Source of the DNA: Pseudomonadota bacterium
GTDB taxonomy: Bacteria > Pseudomonadota > Gammaproteobacteria > Steroidobacterales > Steroidobacteraceae
DNA length: 41,465 nt
Direction of reading: 5' to 3'
NCBI GenBank assembly: GCA_021787615.1
Contig: JAJYLP010000023.1
Coordinates: 1-41,465 of the forward strand
This document shows, piece after piece, positions 41,007 through 41,465 of this stretch. The notes under the pieces were generated by a model that saw only the letters and a list, made by a program, of their open reading frames with translations, did not search any database and had not been told where the DNA came from. Numbering within the stretch: position 1 is the first letter of the stretch; every line of letters starts with the position of its first letter. A program made the translations under genes and the position numbers.

Positions 41007-41318
41007 TCAGTTCAACTTGATCTGGACGTCTACGCCTGCCGGAAGCTCGAGCTTCATCAGCGCGTCGACGGTCTTGTCCGTCGGGTTCAGGATGTCCATC
41101 AGACGCTTGTGGGTGCGCAGCTCGTACTGGTCGCGCGCGTCCTTGTCCCCGTGCGGTGAGACCAGCACGGTGAAGCGCTCCATCTTGGTCGGCAGCGGCA
41201 CCGGACCACGGACCGTCGCGCCGGTGCGCTTGGCGGTTTCCGTGATCTCCCGCGCCGAGCTGTCGATCAAGCGGTGATCGAATGCCTTGAGCCGAATGCG
41301 GATGTTCTGGTTGGCCAT
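41007..41318 (-). CDS. rpsJ: 30S ribosomal protein S10
   Basis: S10 is a head protein that also binds NusB in transcription antitermination. [20 protein letters not shown] opens the 103-residue protein from ATG 41318. [20 protein letters not shown] and [20 protein letters not shown] are canonical. It starts 10 nt after the tuf stop, so the S10 operon is joined to the str/tuf operon upstream without space for a separate leader. Confidence 0.98.
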   Translation of the reverse strand: MANQNIRIRLKAFDHRLIDSSAREITETAKRTGATVRGPVPLPTKMERFTVLVSPHGDKDARDQYELRTHKRLMDILNPTDKTVDALMKLELPAGVDVQIKLN

Positions 41319-41328
41319 GACTCCGCTC

Positions 41329-41465
41329 CTACTTGAGAATCTTCGCGACGACGCCGGCACCGACGGTGCGGCCGCCCTCGCGGATGGCAAAGCGCAGCCC
41401 CTCTTCCATCGCAATCGGGCTGATCAGCTCCACCGTCATCTTGATGTTGTCCCCGGGCATGACCA
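41329..41465 (-). CDS. tuf: Elongation factor Tu, C-terminal end (truncated by window edge)
   Basis: The last 44 codons are visible: [20 protein letters not shown] then [20 protein letters not shown] and KILK, the invariant end of domain 3 of EF-Tu. The rest lies beyond the window. EF-Tu delivers aminoacyl-tRNA to the ribosome. Position directly before rpsJ is typical of proteobacterial str–S10 junctions. Confidence 0.97.
   Translation of the reverse strand, partial: VMPGDNIKMTVELISPIAMEEGLRFAIREGGRTVGAGVVAKILK

Overview
The window is high-GC DNA from a gammaproteobacterium. The evidence is the leuS–lptE pair, the miaB–phoH/ybeZ–ybeY–corC–lnt block, slyX, a PepQ-type prolidase, and S10–spc–alpha ribosomal operons in the Escherichia/Pseudomonas order ending rpmJ | rpsM-rpsK-rpsD-rpoA-rplQ. 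A Nevskiales/Steroidobacterales-like lineage is a guess from gene style only and is not shown by the sequence.

Layout. (1) 1–10.1 kb, accessory and mostly plus strand. It holds the 3' part of a molybdate/sulfate-type ABC ATPase, a GlsB/YeaQ small membrane protein, a broken GNAT acetyltransferase, an ACMSD-like amidohydrolase, a secreted DUF4097 protein divergent from an RNase Z-like metallo-hydrolase, about 1 kb with no recognisable gene, a secreted seven-repeat GloVer protein, and a lipoprotein alpha/beta hydrolase split by a frameshift. (2) 10.1–19.2 kb: slyX, then a minus-strand housekeeping run miaB→phoH-like→ybeY→corC→lnt→leuS→lptE→HExxH protein, with many 4-nt overlaps. (3) 19.2–21.0 kb, a small graveyard: the N-terminal half of a circularly permuted ATP-grasp gene with three frame changes, an apparently intact ribbon-helix-helix antitoxin, and the wreck of its PIN-domain (VapC) toxin. 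(4) 21.0–27.0 kb: ssb with a clear terminator, divergent uvrA, a low-complexity lipoprotein, an Xaa-Pro dipeptidase, and mscL. (5) 27.0–41.5 kb: the complete alpha, spc and S10 operons on the minus strand, preceded by the 3' end of tuf.

How it works together. Region 5 encodes much of the ribosome, RNA polymerase alpha and the SecY channel. A good sigma-70 promoter candidate sits between rpmJ and rpsM, where the alpha operon normally starts. Region 2 combines tRNA modification and charging, rRNA maturation, lipoprotein acylation and LPS transport. No tRNA, rRNA, CRISPR array, intact insertion sequence or prophage was recognised.

The most notable observations are a HExxH protein in the slot where holA often follows lptE, a 235-nt rpsJ–rplC gap with three perfect hairpins, and the cluster of decaying genes. 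One of these is a toxin whose lost start codon can be explained by the same base change that alters the overlapping antitoxin. I found no convincing wholly new multi-gene system.
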